From Chlorogloeopsis fritschii PCC 6912 (GTDB lineage Bacteria; Cyanobacteriota; Cyanobacteriia; Cyanobacteriales; Nostocaceae): a stretch of 64,000 nucleotides of DNA. The translations under genes and the position numbers were made by a program. Position 1 is the first letter of the stretch. Every line of letters begins with the position of its first letter. Below the pieces are notes generated by a model that did not search any database, was not told the DNA's origin, and saw only the letters and a program-made list of their open reading frames with translations. The stretch is taken from the NCBI RefSeq assembly GCF_000317285.1, contig NZ_AJLN01000084.1:62001-126000 (forward strand), given 5' to 3'. Shown here in pieces: positions 45,605 through 55,337 of this stretch.

Positions 45605-46753
45605 TTAACTATTCAAATTCTCAAATAAATCCACATAGCTTTTAGCCATTCGCTCCCAGCTGTGTTTTTCGGCGATATGGCGAGCAACCTTACCCATTTG
45701 GGTACGCAAAGCGCGATCGCTTGCCAAAGATAACAGCGCCTGTGCCAATGCTTCGGCGTCATCCGGATCTGGTATGACTATCCCAGATTCTGGTGTTACT
45801 AGTTCAGCAGCGCCTGTTGTCTGAGCTGTAATTACAGGTAAGCCACAAGCCATCGCTTCAATCACCACTAAGCCAAAAGGCTCGTAGCGGGAGGGGAAAA
45901 CGAGGAAATCTACTGCTTTCATTAACTGGGGAACATCATGGCGGAGTCCTAAAAAATGCACGCGATCGCTTAACCCCAGTGAGTCTGCAAGTTGAAGATA
46001 TGGGCTGCCTTCAGTAATTCCTGCCACTGCCAAATGCAATTCGGGAACTTTCACTAAAGCTTGCAACACCGTATCCAAGTTTTTGCGAGGAATTCTGATA
46101 TCTCCTGCAAACAGTGCCAAGGGTACTCCATCAGGAAGTCCCCAGATTTTGCGATCGGTAGTACCAGGTGAAAATTCTTGTAAATCAACACCATTTAAAA
46201 TTACCTGCAATCGTTCTGGTGCTACACCAATTTCTAATAGATCCTTGGCAATCTGATTAGAAATTGCCACAACTATTTTTGCCTGACTGAAAGCCTTTTT
46301 TTCCCAACGCGCATTAGCGGCTGTGTATAGCCATTGGTAAAAATCATATAAAACTCCGCGTGGATTAAGCACATTCTTAAATGATTTGGACGTAGCCTTA
46401 AAAGCAGAGAATTTTAGCCAAGAACTATGGACAAAATGAACTGCATTTACATCTGCTGGGATCGCTGTAATTGCACCGTTAGCCTTTACTAGATCAAATT
46501 CAGACTGATGTTGATGCAACCAAATTGCACTCCGCCAAGAAAATATGATATTACGGATAATTTCTGCAGGCCACCCTTTTACTGGAATACCAATCCATTG
46601 AACTTGGCTATTTTCCCGTAATTCTGGAGCTACTTGACTTGCTAATAAAGTAACATAGTGACCTCGACGAATAGCCTCCCAGGTAATTTCATAATTTACC
46701 CGCCCTTGACCATCACCTTTAATAACATTGTGGGTAACGATACAAAGCTTCAC
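45605..46753 (-). CDS. Glycosyltransferase family 4
   Basis: A 382-residue retaining GT-B enzyme. It has CIVTHNVIKGDGQGRVNYEI at the N-terminus. The C-terminal domain begins LALFAGDIRIPRKNLDTVLQAL. The donor-binding part is FVFPSRYEPFGLVVIEAMACGLPVITAQTTG with the E(x)7E pattern. SWERMAKSYVDLFENL closes it. A GT4 typical of LPS and EPS clusters; it likely adds a hexose to the repeat unit. The gene is 33 bases upstream-to-downstream from the GT2 gene at 46787 in the same block. Confidence 0.92.
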   Translation of the reverse strand: MKLCIVTHNVIKGDGQGRVNYEITWEAIRRGHYVTLLASQVAPELRENSQVQWIGIPVKGWPAEIIRNIIFSWRSAIWLHQHQSEFDLVKANGAITAIPADVNAVHFVHSSWLKFSAFKATSKSFKNVLNPRGVLYDFYQWLYTAANARWEKKAFSQAKIVVAISNQIAKDLLEIGVAPERLQVILNGVDLQEFSPGTTDRKIWGLPDGVPLALFAGDIRIPRKNLDTVLQALVKVPELHLAVAGITEGSPYLQLADSLGLSDRVHFLGLRHDVPQLMKAVDFLVFPSRYEPFGLVVIEAMACGLPVITAQTTGAAELVTPESGIVIPDPDDAEALAQALLSLASDRALRTQMGKVARHIAEKHSWERMAKSYVDLFENLNS

Positions 46754-46786
46754 GCTTAATAATCCTGAATAATTATTAGTAAGTTT

Positions 46787-47668
46787 TCAAACACTGGATG
46801 GCAATAACAACCGTTGGATGCGAGAACGACGCAGAATTTCTGGCCAAGCTCGGATTGCTTTTCGTTGTAATAGATATCTTGTCATCTGCACAAAATATAA
46901 AAGTATAAAGCCTAGTAGGTTCAAGGGATTAGGAAATAAGTCTTTATATCGCTTAATCCCAATGTATAGCCTAGCCGCTTCTACATATAATTCATAATTA
47001 CTCAAGCCACCTACACCAGATATACCCACCTCAAGTGTGCTATCCTCGGCAATACACTTTACTCTCAATTCCGAGCAATATAAAATTTTGTAGCCACGCT
47101 TAATCGCTCGCAAACAAAGTTCTGCATCTTCATAGCCAAAAAAGATATTTTCATCCCATTGTTCTTGACTAAAAAAATGTCTGGGAAACAAAGCGGCGTG
47201 AATAACTACAGTTTGAGGAATGCCATCAGTAGGAAAGAAGTGCCCTTGAAATGTAAGTTTAGCTGGTAAAAGCTGAAAGCCATCTAGAGTGTGGCTGGTG
47301 CCTGTTAAGATAGTATTTTTTCTCTCTTCAAGAGGCATTTGAGTATATCTATCAATGGCTAAAGCAATAAAGTCTGGCTGAACGCAAATATCATCATCAA
47401 CGAAAGCGACAAAGTCGGTTTCAGACTCTGGAATTGCATTCACAGCATTATTGCGGTTACCACAAACGCCAGAACGAGGCCCTAAGATATAACGAGTTCC
47501 CGGATATTTTTGGACTATTTGCAAATTTGCCTGCTGTGTTTCCAACTCAGATGAATCATCAGAAACTACTACAATATGGGGTTTAACTTTAGAATTCCAT
47601 AAAGCTTCTAAACAAGCATCGAGTTTTTTTGTGCGATTTCTTGTTGTAATACAAGCTGATACTCGCAT
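46787..47668 (-). CDS. Glycosyltransferase family 2
   Basis: 293 residues, GT-A fold. RVSACITTRNRTKKLDACLEAL starts the catalytic domain, VVVSDDSSELETQQANL follows, and TDFVAFVDDDICVQPDFIAL has the DDD motif. FFGYEDAELCLRAIKRGYKILY is the ED.D catalytic-base region. The C-terminus has a hydrophobic helix (NPLLNLLGFILLYFVQMTRYLL type) suggesting membrane association. Part of the polysaccharide block. Confidence 0.9.
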   Translation of the reverse strand: MRVSACITTRNRTKKLDACLEALWNSKVKPHIVVVSDDSSELETQQANLQIVQKYPGTRYILGPRSGVCGNRNNAVNAIPESETDFVAFVDDDICVQPDFIALAIDRYTQMPLEERKNTILTGTSHTLDGFQLLPAKLTFQGHFFPTDGIPQTVVIHAALFPRHFFSQEQWDENIFFGYEDAELCLRAIKRGYKILYCSELRVKCIAEDSTLEVGISGVGGLSNYELYVEAARLYIGIKRYKDLFPNPLNLLGFILLYFVQMTRYLLQRKAIRAWPEILRRSRIQRLLLPSSV

Positions 47669-47746
47669 TGATTGTACCTATATATAAATTGGAATAAATT
47701 AATCTTCTAAATATAGGGAGCAAACCTGGATATTTTCCGTAGATAT

Positions 47747-48706
47747 TTAAAATTTTGCTGCTACTTTTGCAGGAGCAAAACTTAGCAACAGTGCAGCCAT
47801 TGACCTTAAATTTAACTTTTGACGCAAAGAACGCCAAAGATAAGGACGTGCTTGTTTAACTTGTTCAGCTCGCATTAAGCCAATTCCTAAAGTTGTACTT
47901 ACCTTTACCCACTGTTGTTGAAAATAGGGTTTAAACTCCTTTAGTTTCTCATCTTCCATAAAACACTGGAAACAAAACATTTCCGCTTGAGCTTTACGGA
48001 TTTTTGCTTGATAGTTTCGCCTACCACTAAGCATTGTTTCTGTTTCGTCATGCCTCCGGTATCTAGTTAATTTTTCTGGATAATAATAAGCTCCCATACC
48101 TGTAGAGCAACACAGATATGTCAAGTAAATATCCCATGAACCGCCTACTTCTTCAGGGATGTTATCCCAATCTATAACTTCTCTACGAATGACAGCCGCC
48201 ATTGCTGTAGCTACTGCTTGATCCACTAAGCCAAGTTTATAGAAGGGTTGATAAATGCCTTCTTGAAGATCCGCTCTTTGAAATAACTGTGAACAATGCT
48301 CTGTGATCTCATGATTGATTTCACCATCAGCATTGATCACGTAATGATCACAAAAAGATAAAACTAAATCAGGATTAGCTTCAAGGGGAGGAACAAGCTT
48401 TTCTAAAAAGTCTTCTTCCCACAGATCGTCATCAAGCAGAGTCGCTACGTATTTTCCACGCGCCATTTTAAAGGCTTTCATAGTGTTGCCGAACATACCT
48501 ATGTTCGTTTCATTGCGCGAAAAACGAATTCGCGGATCTTTAAAAGAATCCACAATTGCTTGTGGATTTTCCGGACTACAATTATCAGAAACAATAATTT
48601 CTATATTTTCGTATGTCTGGCGAACGGCACTAGTCAGAGCTTGCTTGAGATACTCTGGACGGTTATAAGTTGGGGTGATAATACTAACTAGGGGTTGAGG
48701 ATTCAT
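47747..48706 (-). CDS. Glycosyltransferase family 2
   Basis: 319 residues. VSIITPTYNRPEYLKQALTS opens the GT-A domain. NIEIIVSDNCSPENPQAIV and KYVATLLDDDLWEEDFLEKL with DDD follow. The acceptor domain includes GSWDIYLTYLCCSTGMGAYY and YRRHDETETMLSG, resembling GT2 enzymes of the WcaA/EpsE type. The C-terminal helices are amphipathic. Probably adds one residue of the repeat unit. It overlaps in extent a short shadow frame downstream that I do not consider real. Confidence 0.9.
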   Translation of the reverse strand: MNPQPLVSIITPTYNRPEYLKQALTSAVRQTYENIEIIVSDNCSPENPQAIVDSFKDPRIRFSRNETNIGMFGNTMKAFKMARGKYVATLLDDDLWEEDFLEKLVPPLEANPDLVLSFCDHYVINADGEINHEITEHCSQLFQRADLQEGIYQPFYKLGLVDQAVATAMAAVIRREVIDWDNIPEEVGGSWDIYLTYLCCSTGMGAYYYPEKLTRYRRHDETETMLSGRRNYQAKIRKAQAEMFCFQCFMEDEKLKEFKPYFQQQWVKVSTTLGIGLMRAEQVKQARPYLWRSLRQKLNLRSMAALLLSFAPAKVAAKF

Positions 48707-48810
48707 ATCAATCTGAGCATTTACCTACAATTAATTAAATAAAATAGCCTTATTAAGGTACAAAAATAAAAATTAATCATGAAGATAAACTGTGTTAGTT
48801 GCTTAATTTT

Positions 48811-50013
48811 TTATTTATCAACACATTTTTTAATCATATCGATGTATGCTGGCTTGAGTTTTTCCCAACTAAAATTTTCGTAAGCAAGGCGATGAAAAGA
48901 TTCGCGCTCAGAGATAACCTCAGATGCGGCTAGGGCTTTAGGTATTAAGCTTGTTAAGCTACCTGCCTTGGTAAAATCTGCTAAATATTCTTTATTTCCA
49001 AATATGAAATGAGAAATTTCATAGTCGTGTGCCATACAGGGTAAACCGTAAGATAATGCTTCTACAAAAACTCGTCCAAATCCTTCTGCAACAGAAGCGA
49101 GAACGAAAGCATCTGCGGCTTGATAATAATCTGCGATCGCACTGTAGGGAACAGTTCTAACTTGGAAATTTTCAGCCCCTAACAATGTTTTTCCAAGTTG
49201 AATTACTTCGGTAGATTCCTCATCTTCTTGACCGAGTAATAAAAGAAAAGGACGTGGTTCAGGTAGTTGAGCAAGTTCCCGAATCACATAATCCATGCGC
49301 TTGTGAGATTTATTAATAACTCCCACAGAAATAATCAATCTCTGGTTTTCCGGAAGCCCTAGCTTTTGTCGTAATGCTTTTTGCTCATCAACTGTCAGAA
49401 ATTTGGGTTGGGATTCTATTTGGAATCCGTAAGGAATTAAGCTTTGCTTGTAAGCGGGTATTCCTGCATTTAAAGCTGCTTCTAGATGCATGGGGGCTAA
49501 TTGTTGTACACGATCCCAACGACTCAGCCGCTCTACTGGAAACACAGGTGCTCCGTTAGAAAATAAAAGCTTATAGCTTTGTTTTGTCAAACGTCGCCAA
49601 TGCCAAAGAAAAATCCCCAATTGTTCATCGCTGAGAAAAATTACATCTGGTTTATACTGATTAAGGTAGGGCAATAAACTTAAAAAAAACGATAATTGTT
49701 CAGTGTTGTAAGAACCTTTAATACCAGTTATTTTCCCTACCACTCTGCTGATTTGAATAGTTGTCCACTTCTCGCGTGGTAAGTTCCACAAAATAATTTC
49801 GTTTTTAGATGATTCTCCGCCCCCTTTAAAGAGAGTTACATCAAGTGAATTGTCATGTGATATGGCTTCAAAGCATTCGCGAGTAAAAGATTCAAAACCG
49901 CGATTAATATTACCAAGACCAGGACAAGTCAAAAACACTTTAATTGCTTGATTATTGTAAAAATGGCTATCCCTACTATTTGTTTTCATTATTTTTATGA
50001 TAAATTTTGTCAC
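48811..50013 (-). CDS. Glycosyltransferase family 4
   Basis: About 400 residues. The recognisable part starts at IKVFLTCPGLGNINRGFESF. DVIFLSDEQLGIFLWHWRRL and LLFSNGAPVFPVERL follow. The GT-B C-terminal domain starts RLIISVGVINKSHKRMDYVI. The donor site is FVLASVAEGFGRVFVEALSY with the E(x)7E pattern. A GFGRVFVEA-type motif is typical of retaining GT4 enzymes. The start is uncertain (50013 or 49989), with no RBS near either. Spacer of about 120 bases on both sides. Confidence 0.9.
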   Translation of the reverse strand: MTKFIIKIMKTNSRDSHFYNNQAIKVFLTCPGLGNINRGFESFTRECFEAISHDNSLDVTLFKGGGESSKNEIILWNLPREKWTTIQISRVVGKITGIKGSYNTEQLSFFLSLLPYLNQYKPDVIFLSDEQLGIFLWHWRRLTKQSYKLLFSNGAPVFPVERLSRWDRVQQLAPMHLEAALNAGIPAYKQSLIPYGFQIESQPKFLTVDEQKALRQKLGLPENQRLIISVGVINKSHKRMDYVIRELAQLPEPRPFLLLLGQEDEESTEVIQLGKTLLGAENFQVRTVPYSAIADYYQAADAFVLASVAEGFGRVFVEALSYGLPCMAHDYEISHFIFGNKEYLADFTKAGSLTSLIPKALAASEVISERESFHRLAYENFSWEKLKPAYIDMIKKCVDK

Positions 50014-50133
50014 ATTTTTAATTAGCTAAATCCTAGATTTAGCCTGCAAGCAGTGTAGTTTGTGGCATTAACGTGCGAGCCAAATTCTACTTAATTAAAT
50101 TCCTGCAGGCTGCCCGCTCATAATTCATTTTTA

Positions 50134-51099
50134 CTAGGCAGCTGTCTCGTTCACGCTAACGTCGGGATGAGCCAGCAATCTAATACTCTTCATCCAAAAC
50201 CGCATCAGATAATAAATTCTTTCCCACAGACTATAAAATCGCCATCCCAGAATCAAGTTGGAGATGGCTATCACTTCTTTAGTATTCCATTTGCCACGTC
50301 TATAGTAGTTTGTACGCCGATATTGGAGATTCCGAGATAAATTTACTCTATAAGGATGACCAATTTGTTCTAAAAATTCGTTGATGTATCGGTTAGTCAT
50401 CTCAATTCCCGCTAGTGCTTGTGCTTCTTCACTTTTGTTTGTGGAATAATTAATGTAGTGATTAGCACCGTGAATGCGATAACTTCCCAGAACTTCATTC
50501 AGTGTTTTAACTTTGCCCAGAAAGGCAGTGCAGTATATCAGACAACCATCTGCACACAAGCGCCATTTGCTACAGTCAATAGGAAATATTTTTTCTAGAG
50601 CTTTACGTCGATAAGCTAGTCCAGAGGTAGGCGGAAAACACCAAGCATTACCTGTGTCTACAATTACTTGCGCCAAATTGTCATCAAGTAACTGACCGAC
50701 GGTAGAACCACCATTGACAACGTTGCCATTACCATCAATGTTGTTCAACAGATGCATAACTCCAATTACATCAGATCTATTGAACTCTTCTACTATTCGC
50801 TGCAATTTTTGTGGTTGCCACACATCATCAGCATCCAAAAAGGCAATGACATCTCCACTAGCAGCTTCAAATCCAGTGTTAAAGGCTGCCCCTTGCCCTT
50901 GGTTTGGCTGGTAAATCGCTTTAATTTTATCGGGCGCTGTTTGCTGTAACTGGGCAATCACCTCACGACTGTTATCTTTGGAACCATCATCTACTATGAT
51001 GATTTCAAAGTTCGGATAGGTTTGTGTCAAAACTGAATCGATGGCTGTTGGTAGATAACGAGCGTAGTTATAGTTTGAAATAATGACGCTAACCTTCAT
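50134..51099 (-). CDS. Glycosyltransferase family 2
   Basis: 321 residues. KVSVIISNYNYARYLPTAID, FEIIIVDDGSKDNSREVI and GDVIAFLDADDVWQPQKL (with the DADD motif) define a standard GT2 enzyme. SGLAYRRKALEKIFPIDCSK and VLGSYRIHGANHYIN are typical of the EPS/LPS subset. The C-terminal tail contains an amphipathic helix rich in Trp/Tyr/Arg that could touch the membrane. The sugar is unknown. Confidence 0.91.
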   Translation of the reverse strand: MKVSVIISNYNYARYLPTAIDSVLTQTYPNFEIIIVDDGSKDNSREVIAQLQQTAPDKIKAIYQPNQGQGAAFNTGFEAASGDVIAFLDADDVWQPQKLQRIVEEFNRSDVIGVMHLLNNIDGNGNVVNGGSTVGQLLDDNLAQVIVDTGNAWCFPPTSGLAYRRKALEKIFPIDCSKWRLCADGCLIYCTAFLGKVKTLNEVLGSYRIHGANHYINYSTNKSEEAQALAGIEMTNRYINEFLEQIGHPYRVNLSRNLQYRRTNYYRRGKWNTKEVIAISNLILGWRFYSLWERIYYLMRFWMKSIRLLAHPDVSVNETAA

Positions 51100-51283
51100 T
51101 TTGTTTAATTGATTATCGATAGAGACAAAGATACTTTTGCTAATTCTATGATGCTCGTATTATTTATGACTTAGTTGGGAGAAACGACTAAAAAATACGT
51201 TGCTATGTATGAAAGTTAGCAAAAGGAATTACGTATATTTTTTAATTTATATCAAGGCTAAAGGCAAAAGGAAATAATTTTAC

Positions 51284-52276
51284 CTAGCTTTTTTGAATTA
51301 AAATTTTTATTACGACTTTCTTTATAAGAACTTTAATTTGCCAGAAGTAGTAGCGGATGAACCATTGAGAATGCCACAGGAGACTTTCGATCGGAGTAAA
51401 CCATCTGCTTTCTTGGAGATAGCGAATCCACACCAACTGTTGCGGGTGTACGCAACCAATCTGCCAAGGTTTGGAGCCTCCTGCAAAATGGAAGATATAA
51501 GGCTTACTAATTAATTCTTGTTTAATAGCCCCAATCTCTTCCTTGTACGCTGATTCATCCCAAATATCGTAAAAGTAAATATGTGATATTAGGTTCCATT
51601 TGGGATCGAGTCTTCCCCATTCATTAGCCAACACGACATTGAGACCTTCTTGATCCCCCAAACGAACGTCTTGACTGTATTCTTGAAGATATTGGATTAC
51701 ACGTTGGCTAACGCTTTCTGCGCGCCATCTTTTCAAATTGATTACCAGTACTCCAGAATTGAAATAGGGTGCATGAGGCGCAAGACCAAGCTCTCGGTAT
51801 TTAGCTATACCAAAGGGAGAAGATACGTAGGGAGTTCCCAAATCTTGAACAGCTAGTAATGCATTTTCACCTAATGGTTGATCCCACAAGTTTTTCAGGT
51901 TTGCCTCTACTTGCAAGTCACAATCTAAGTAAATAACTTTTTCAAACTGCTCTGGTAAAAGATCGGGAATCAGCAATCTCAAATACGAGGCTACTGTTAT
52001 CCAGGGAAGAGTATGTAAGTTTTTGAGCGATTCTAGATCTGATGGTGTTATCCATTTGAGATGGATATCAACGTGTTCTAGATCAATTACACGCTCTAGG
52101 CGTTCTTTACTTTTTTTACTAATACCGCCGTCGATAATATACAGATAAAGTGTGCAATTGTTTTCTAGATGGATCAGTGCGGTATAAAGAGTTATGGCAA
52201 GGGGCATAGCGTAGTTATCATCTGCCCCACAAACTACAACAAGCGGTTCTTGTTGTAATGTCGTAGAAATAACCAT
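51284..52276 (-). CDS. Glycosyltransferase family 8
   Basis: 330 residues. PLVVVCGADDNYAMPLAITL is the GT8 opening. KVIYLDCDLQVEANLKNLWD contains the DxD motif (DCD). YFNSGVLVINLKRWRAESVS and LGDQEGLNVVLANEWGRLDPKWN match LgtC-like retaining galactosyl/glucosyl transferases. YIFHFAGGSKPWQ is the conserved HFxGxxKPW end. The C-terminal Trp/Lys-rich tail (SQWFIRYYFWQIKVLIKK) is like the membrane anchor of LgtC. Likely donor is UDP-galactose or UDP-glucose; inferred from the family. Confidence 0.92.
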   Translation of the reverse strand: MVISTTLQQEPLVVVCGADDNYAMPLAITLYTALIHLENNCTLYLYIIDGGISKKSKERLERVIDLEHVDIHLKWITPSDLESLKNLHTLPWITVASYLRLLIPDLLPEQFEKVIYLDCDLQVEANLKNLWDQPLGENALLAVQDLGTPYVSSPFGIAKYRELGLAPHAPYFNSGVLVINLKRWRAESVSQRVIQYLQEYSQDVRLGDQEGLNVVLANEWGRLDPKWNLISHIYFYDIWDESAYKEEIGAIKQELISKPYIFHFAGGSKPWQIGCVHPQQLVWIRYLQESRWFTPIESLLWHSQWFIRYYFWQIKVLIKKVVIKILIQKS

Positions 52277-52388
52277 AGGTATATTTTTTAAGATTAAGTA
52301 TATAAAATCGAAATATATGTATATATATTTCCATAGTTCAAAACTGACAAGGAGAGAACTTGCCTATCAAGGTTAAGTTCTCTATTTT

Positions 52389-54227
52389 CTAGCCTAACTG
52401 ACCTATTTCATGCTGCATTTGATGGTAATTCCAAAGCTTGCCCCGTTGTTGCAGCAGTTCTTGATAATTCCCCTGTTCGACAATACGCCCCTGCTCTAAC
52501 ACAACGACTTTATCTGCTTTGGCGATTGTGGATAGTCTGTGGGCGATCGCGATCACAGTTCTACCGACAGAAAGCTTTTCAATCGATTCTTGGATTAACC
52601 GTTCTGATACAGAATCTAAAGCGCTAGTTGCTTCATCCAAAATTAGAATTTCTGGATCGCGCAGCAAAGCACGAGCGATGGCGATTCGCTGTCTTTGCCC
52701 TCCAGATAACCGCACTCCGCGATCGCCTAGTTGCGTATCAAAACCAACAGGCATTTCCTCTATAAATTCCAATGCATTCGCTAGTCGAGCTGCTTCTCTA
52801 ATTTCAGCTTCAGTAGCTTCCGGTGTACCGTAAGCAATATTATTCCAAACTGAAGTATTAAAAATAAATGTGTCCTGACTGACTACAGCCATCTTACGTC
52901 GCAGCGAGTTAACTTCAAACTGCCGCACATCCACTCCATCAATTAAAACCTGTCCTTGTGTTGGATCGTAAAATCGCGGAATTAAATCTACAAGTGTGGT
53001 TTTACCAGCACCAGATGCTCCAACCAGTGCTGTCATCTTTCCTCGTTCGATTGTAAGTGTAATATTATGCAGTACTAAATCGTTGGGATCGTAGCCAAAA
53101 TCCACTGAGATTAAATCAATTGCTCGTTGCAAACTGCTAAAGGCAATATCACCGTTTTTAAAGTAAGTTTTATTATCTGTTCGCAACAGTTCCTTAATGT
53201 TTTCTACTGAACCTTTTAATGTGCTGAGGAAAGCAAATGTTCCATTCATATCTTGAATGCTTGGTACGGCTCTCAGCAAGACAAAGAAAAATGTTAGTAA
53301 GGAAGCAACTGGTAGTGTTAATTGTGTAAATGAAATAATAATTAAACTAACGAGAACTGTAGTAGCGATCGCTTCTGCTACTGGCTTTACCAGTGTCCAA
53401 GCCAATGCCACTTTTACTGAAGCATTAAATACATTCTCACTTGCTTTGTAGAAACGCTGCCGCTCAAAGTTTTGAGTACCAAATGCATGAACAGTACGAA
53501 TACCATTAATAAATTCTATAGATGTTGAATTTAAAGCTCCGTTGGCATTAGAAATCCCGAAGCTTTGTTCTCTAATTCGGGCGTTAAAGGTTGTTAACCC
53601 CACTGCTAAAAGTGAGAATACTAACACTGAAATTATTGAAAGTTGCCATGAAATTAAAAACATGGCAATAAAGTAAACAGTAACTGTCAAACCTCGTGTA
53701 AACAAAAAAGCAATACCACCAAAACAGGCTTTTATCCTCTCAATCTCTGTTGTGATAGTATTGATTAACTCGCCAGAACGTGTTTTGGCAAAGTAGCTTA
53801 TTGATAATGCTTGCAACTGTTCAAACATTTGCACTCGCAAACGATGCGCAAGATTTAATTGAGCAGTTTCTGTATAAATTGATGCAAAGTAATTGAATGT
53901 TACCCGCATCCAAGTACTCAATAAAATTAGAATAGATATTAGATATAAAGGATTAATAGTTGTATTTGCAATCCATCTGTCTACCCAGGAGATACCTATC
54001 TGAGGCTGGGCATTAGGATTAGTTAAGCTTTGTAAAAAAGAGAGTAGAAAGCCAATACTGACGCCCTCAAATGTTGCTGCTAAAAGAGAAAAAATAATAG
54101 ATAAAATAGTAGTTTTGCGAAAATGTTTAAATTCTCGCAAAATCAAATAGTTATCTTGCCAGAATTTGTTAGCTGTGATTAAATTTTTAAACAATTTGCG
54201 GATTGACTGAGAAAGTTTTAAATGCAT
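52389..54227 (-). CDS. hepA: HepA-like ABC exporter (permease-ATPase fusion)
   Basis: About 612 residues, an MsbA-type half transporter. The transmembrane domain (about 35-320) starts FWQDNYLILREFKHFRKTT, which resembles Anabaena HepA as I recall it. ELINTITTEIERIKACFGG is a typical TMD loop. The ATPase domain has Walker A LVGASGAGKTTLVDLIPRFY, signature VRLSGGQRQRIAIARALL, Walker B ILILDEATSALDS and the H-loop IAHRLSTI. HepA is required for deposition of the heterocyst envelope polysaccharide; by family it could flip lipid-linked oligosaccharide. It is downstream of hepC as in Anabaena. The start is uncertain: 54227 (MHLKLS) is chosen, with 54263 and GTG 54296 as alternatives. Confidence 0.87.
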   Translation of the reverse strand: MHLKLSQSIRKLFKNLITANKFWQDNYLILREFKHFRKTTILSIIFSLLAATFEGVSIGFLLSFLQSLTNPNAQPQIGISWVDRWIANTTINPLYLISILILLSTWMRVTFNYFASIYTETAQLNLAHRLRVQMFEQLQALSISYFAKTRSGELINTITTEIERIKACFGGIAFLFTRGLTVTVYFIAMFLISWQLSIISVLVFSLLAVGLTTFNARIREQSFGISNANGALNSTSIEFINGIRTVHAFGTQNFERQRFYKASENVFNASVKVALAWTLVKPVAEAIATTVLVSLIIISFTQLTLPVASLLTFFFVLLRAVPSIQDMNGTFAFLSTLKGSVENIKELLRTDNKTYFKNGDIAFSSLQRAIDLISVDFGYDPNDLVLHNITLTIERGKMTALVGASGAGKTTLVDLIPRFYDPTQGQVLIDGVDVRQFEVNSLRRKMAVVSQDTFIFNTSVWNNIAYGTPEATEAEIREAARLANALEFIEEMPVGFDTQLGDRGVRLSGGQRQRIAIARALLRDPEILILDEATSALDSVSERLIQESIEKLSVGRTVIAIAHRLSTIAKADKVVVLEQGRIVEQGNYQELLQQRGKLWNYHQMQHEIGQLG

Positions 54228-54518
54228 GGATATTTTTTTACAATATTTTGACAAAGGAAACATTATGCCCCAGAAGCTATGTATACAATTTGTCACAAGC
54301 AGTCTGCTGGGAAAAGAATTAATTGCTGCATAGGTTGGGAGAGCAATTGTTTCACAATTGAAGAGGAGTTTTACAAATAACTATTTCCAAGTGCTGGTAT
54401 ACAGTATAACTCTCATCAATACATTATTCCACTGACTTTAAAATAATCCAGAAGGCAGAAATATAAAGCGATTTCATACCTTCTGGTGTATGTAGAAATG
54501 ACTACTTAATAAATTCAG

Positions 54519-55337
54519 TCACAGAATTTGGCTATCCAGTTGCAAAAGCTTGGTTTCCGTGCCTTCTTGCCATAAACCCGTAATTCCAGGTAATTTATTT
54601 AGCTGGCGTTGAGCTTCTAAATTTAACCGTACTGCCTCTGCTAACGTCCAGTAACGAGGGCCGATCAAACTCATTTCACCCCGCAGTACATTCAACAACA
54701 GCGGCAGGTTTTGCAGTCCGTACTTGAGCATAAAGCGTCCTAAGGGTGTAACTTTATGTTCGTCCTCGCGATCGCCCGTACTACTTCTATAGCTTATCGC
54801 TGGTTCAACCTGTATTTTGTCGTCAACTGCAGTTGTGCGAAACTTGAAAACCCTAAACAGCCTACCCCTCTCTCCAATATGCCACTCTTGTTCCCAAATC
54901 GACCCAGGGGAGTAAAAACGCATTAGCAATTGCAAACCGAACATAATTGGACTTACTGCCAGCAGCAACGCCAAAGCAAGGCTAATATCTATTAGCCGCT
55001 TTAGTAAAACTTTCGATTGTGGTAGTTTTTCACTAGTAGGTATGCGTAAGTATATTGGCTTTGATGCTTGCTCGCAGGCATTGGCCCAAAACCTTATTTT
55101 TGCTTCACCCAACTTTGGGTCAATGCGAACTATCTTTACTGAAGAATGCTTTAAACATTCTACTAAGTGTTGTTCACGATCTAATGAAGTTAAGTGTGGT
55201 TGTTTCAGTTGTCCAAGAGGTCTTACCAATAGCTGTCCTTGCCGCCACTGAAGCGTACAGTATGGGGAGCAGTTATCTTGGCGTTGTTCGGTTACAGTAT
55301 AGCAATTGTCTAAAGTTGAAATAATGGAGTTGGGCAT
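54519..55337 (-). CDS. hepC: HepC-like sugar transferase (heterocyst envelope polysaccharide)
   Basis: 272 residues. The N-terminal half has no membrane helices; the C-terminal half (about 108-260) is a bacterial sugar transferase domain. A reentrant membrane segment (LIDISLALALLLAVSPIMFG) precedes FRVFKFRTTAVDD and LNVLRGEMSLIGPRYWTLAE. The latter matches the family's LNVLKGDMSLVGPRP. The canonical LDELPQ with the catalytic Asp-Glu dyad reads LQNLPL here. Placement upstream of hepA on the same strand is the Anabaena hepC-hepA arrangement, so the HepC assignment is good. The family starts polysaccharide repeat units by transferring sugar-1-phosphate to undecaprenyl phosphate; with the dyad gone this may not hold. 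Confidence 0.82.
   Translation of the reverse strand: MPNSIISTLDNCYTVTEQRQDNCSPYCTLQWRQGQLLVRPLGQLKQPHLTSLDREQHLVECLKHSSVKIVRIDPKLGEAKIRFWANACEQASKPIYLRIPTSEKLPQSKVLLKRLIDISLALALLLAVSPIMFGLQLLMRFYSPGSIWEQEWHIGERGRLFRVFKFRTTAVDDKIQVEPAISYRSSTGDREDEHKVTPLGRFMLKYGLQNLPLLLNVLRGEMSLIGPRYWTLAEAVRLNLEAQRQLNKLPGITGLWQEGTETKLLQLDSQIL

Noticed and set aside
47589-47837. 82-codon minus-strand frame across two GT2 genes
   Set aside because: It overlaps the ends of both glycosyltransferase genes in a different frame and has no family resemblance.
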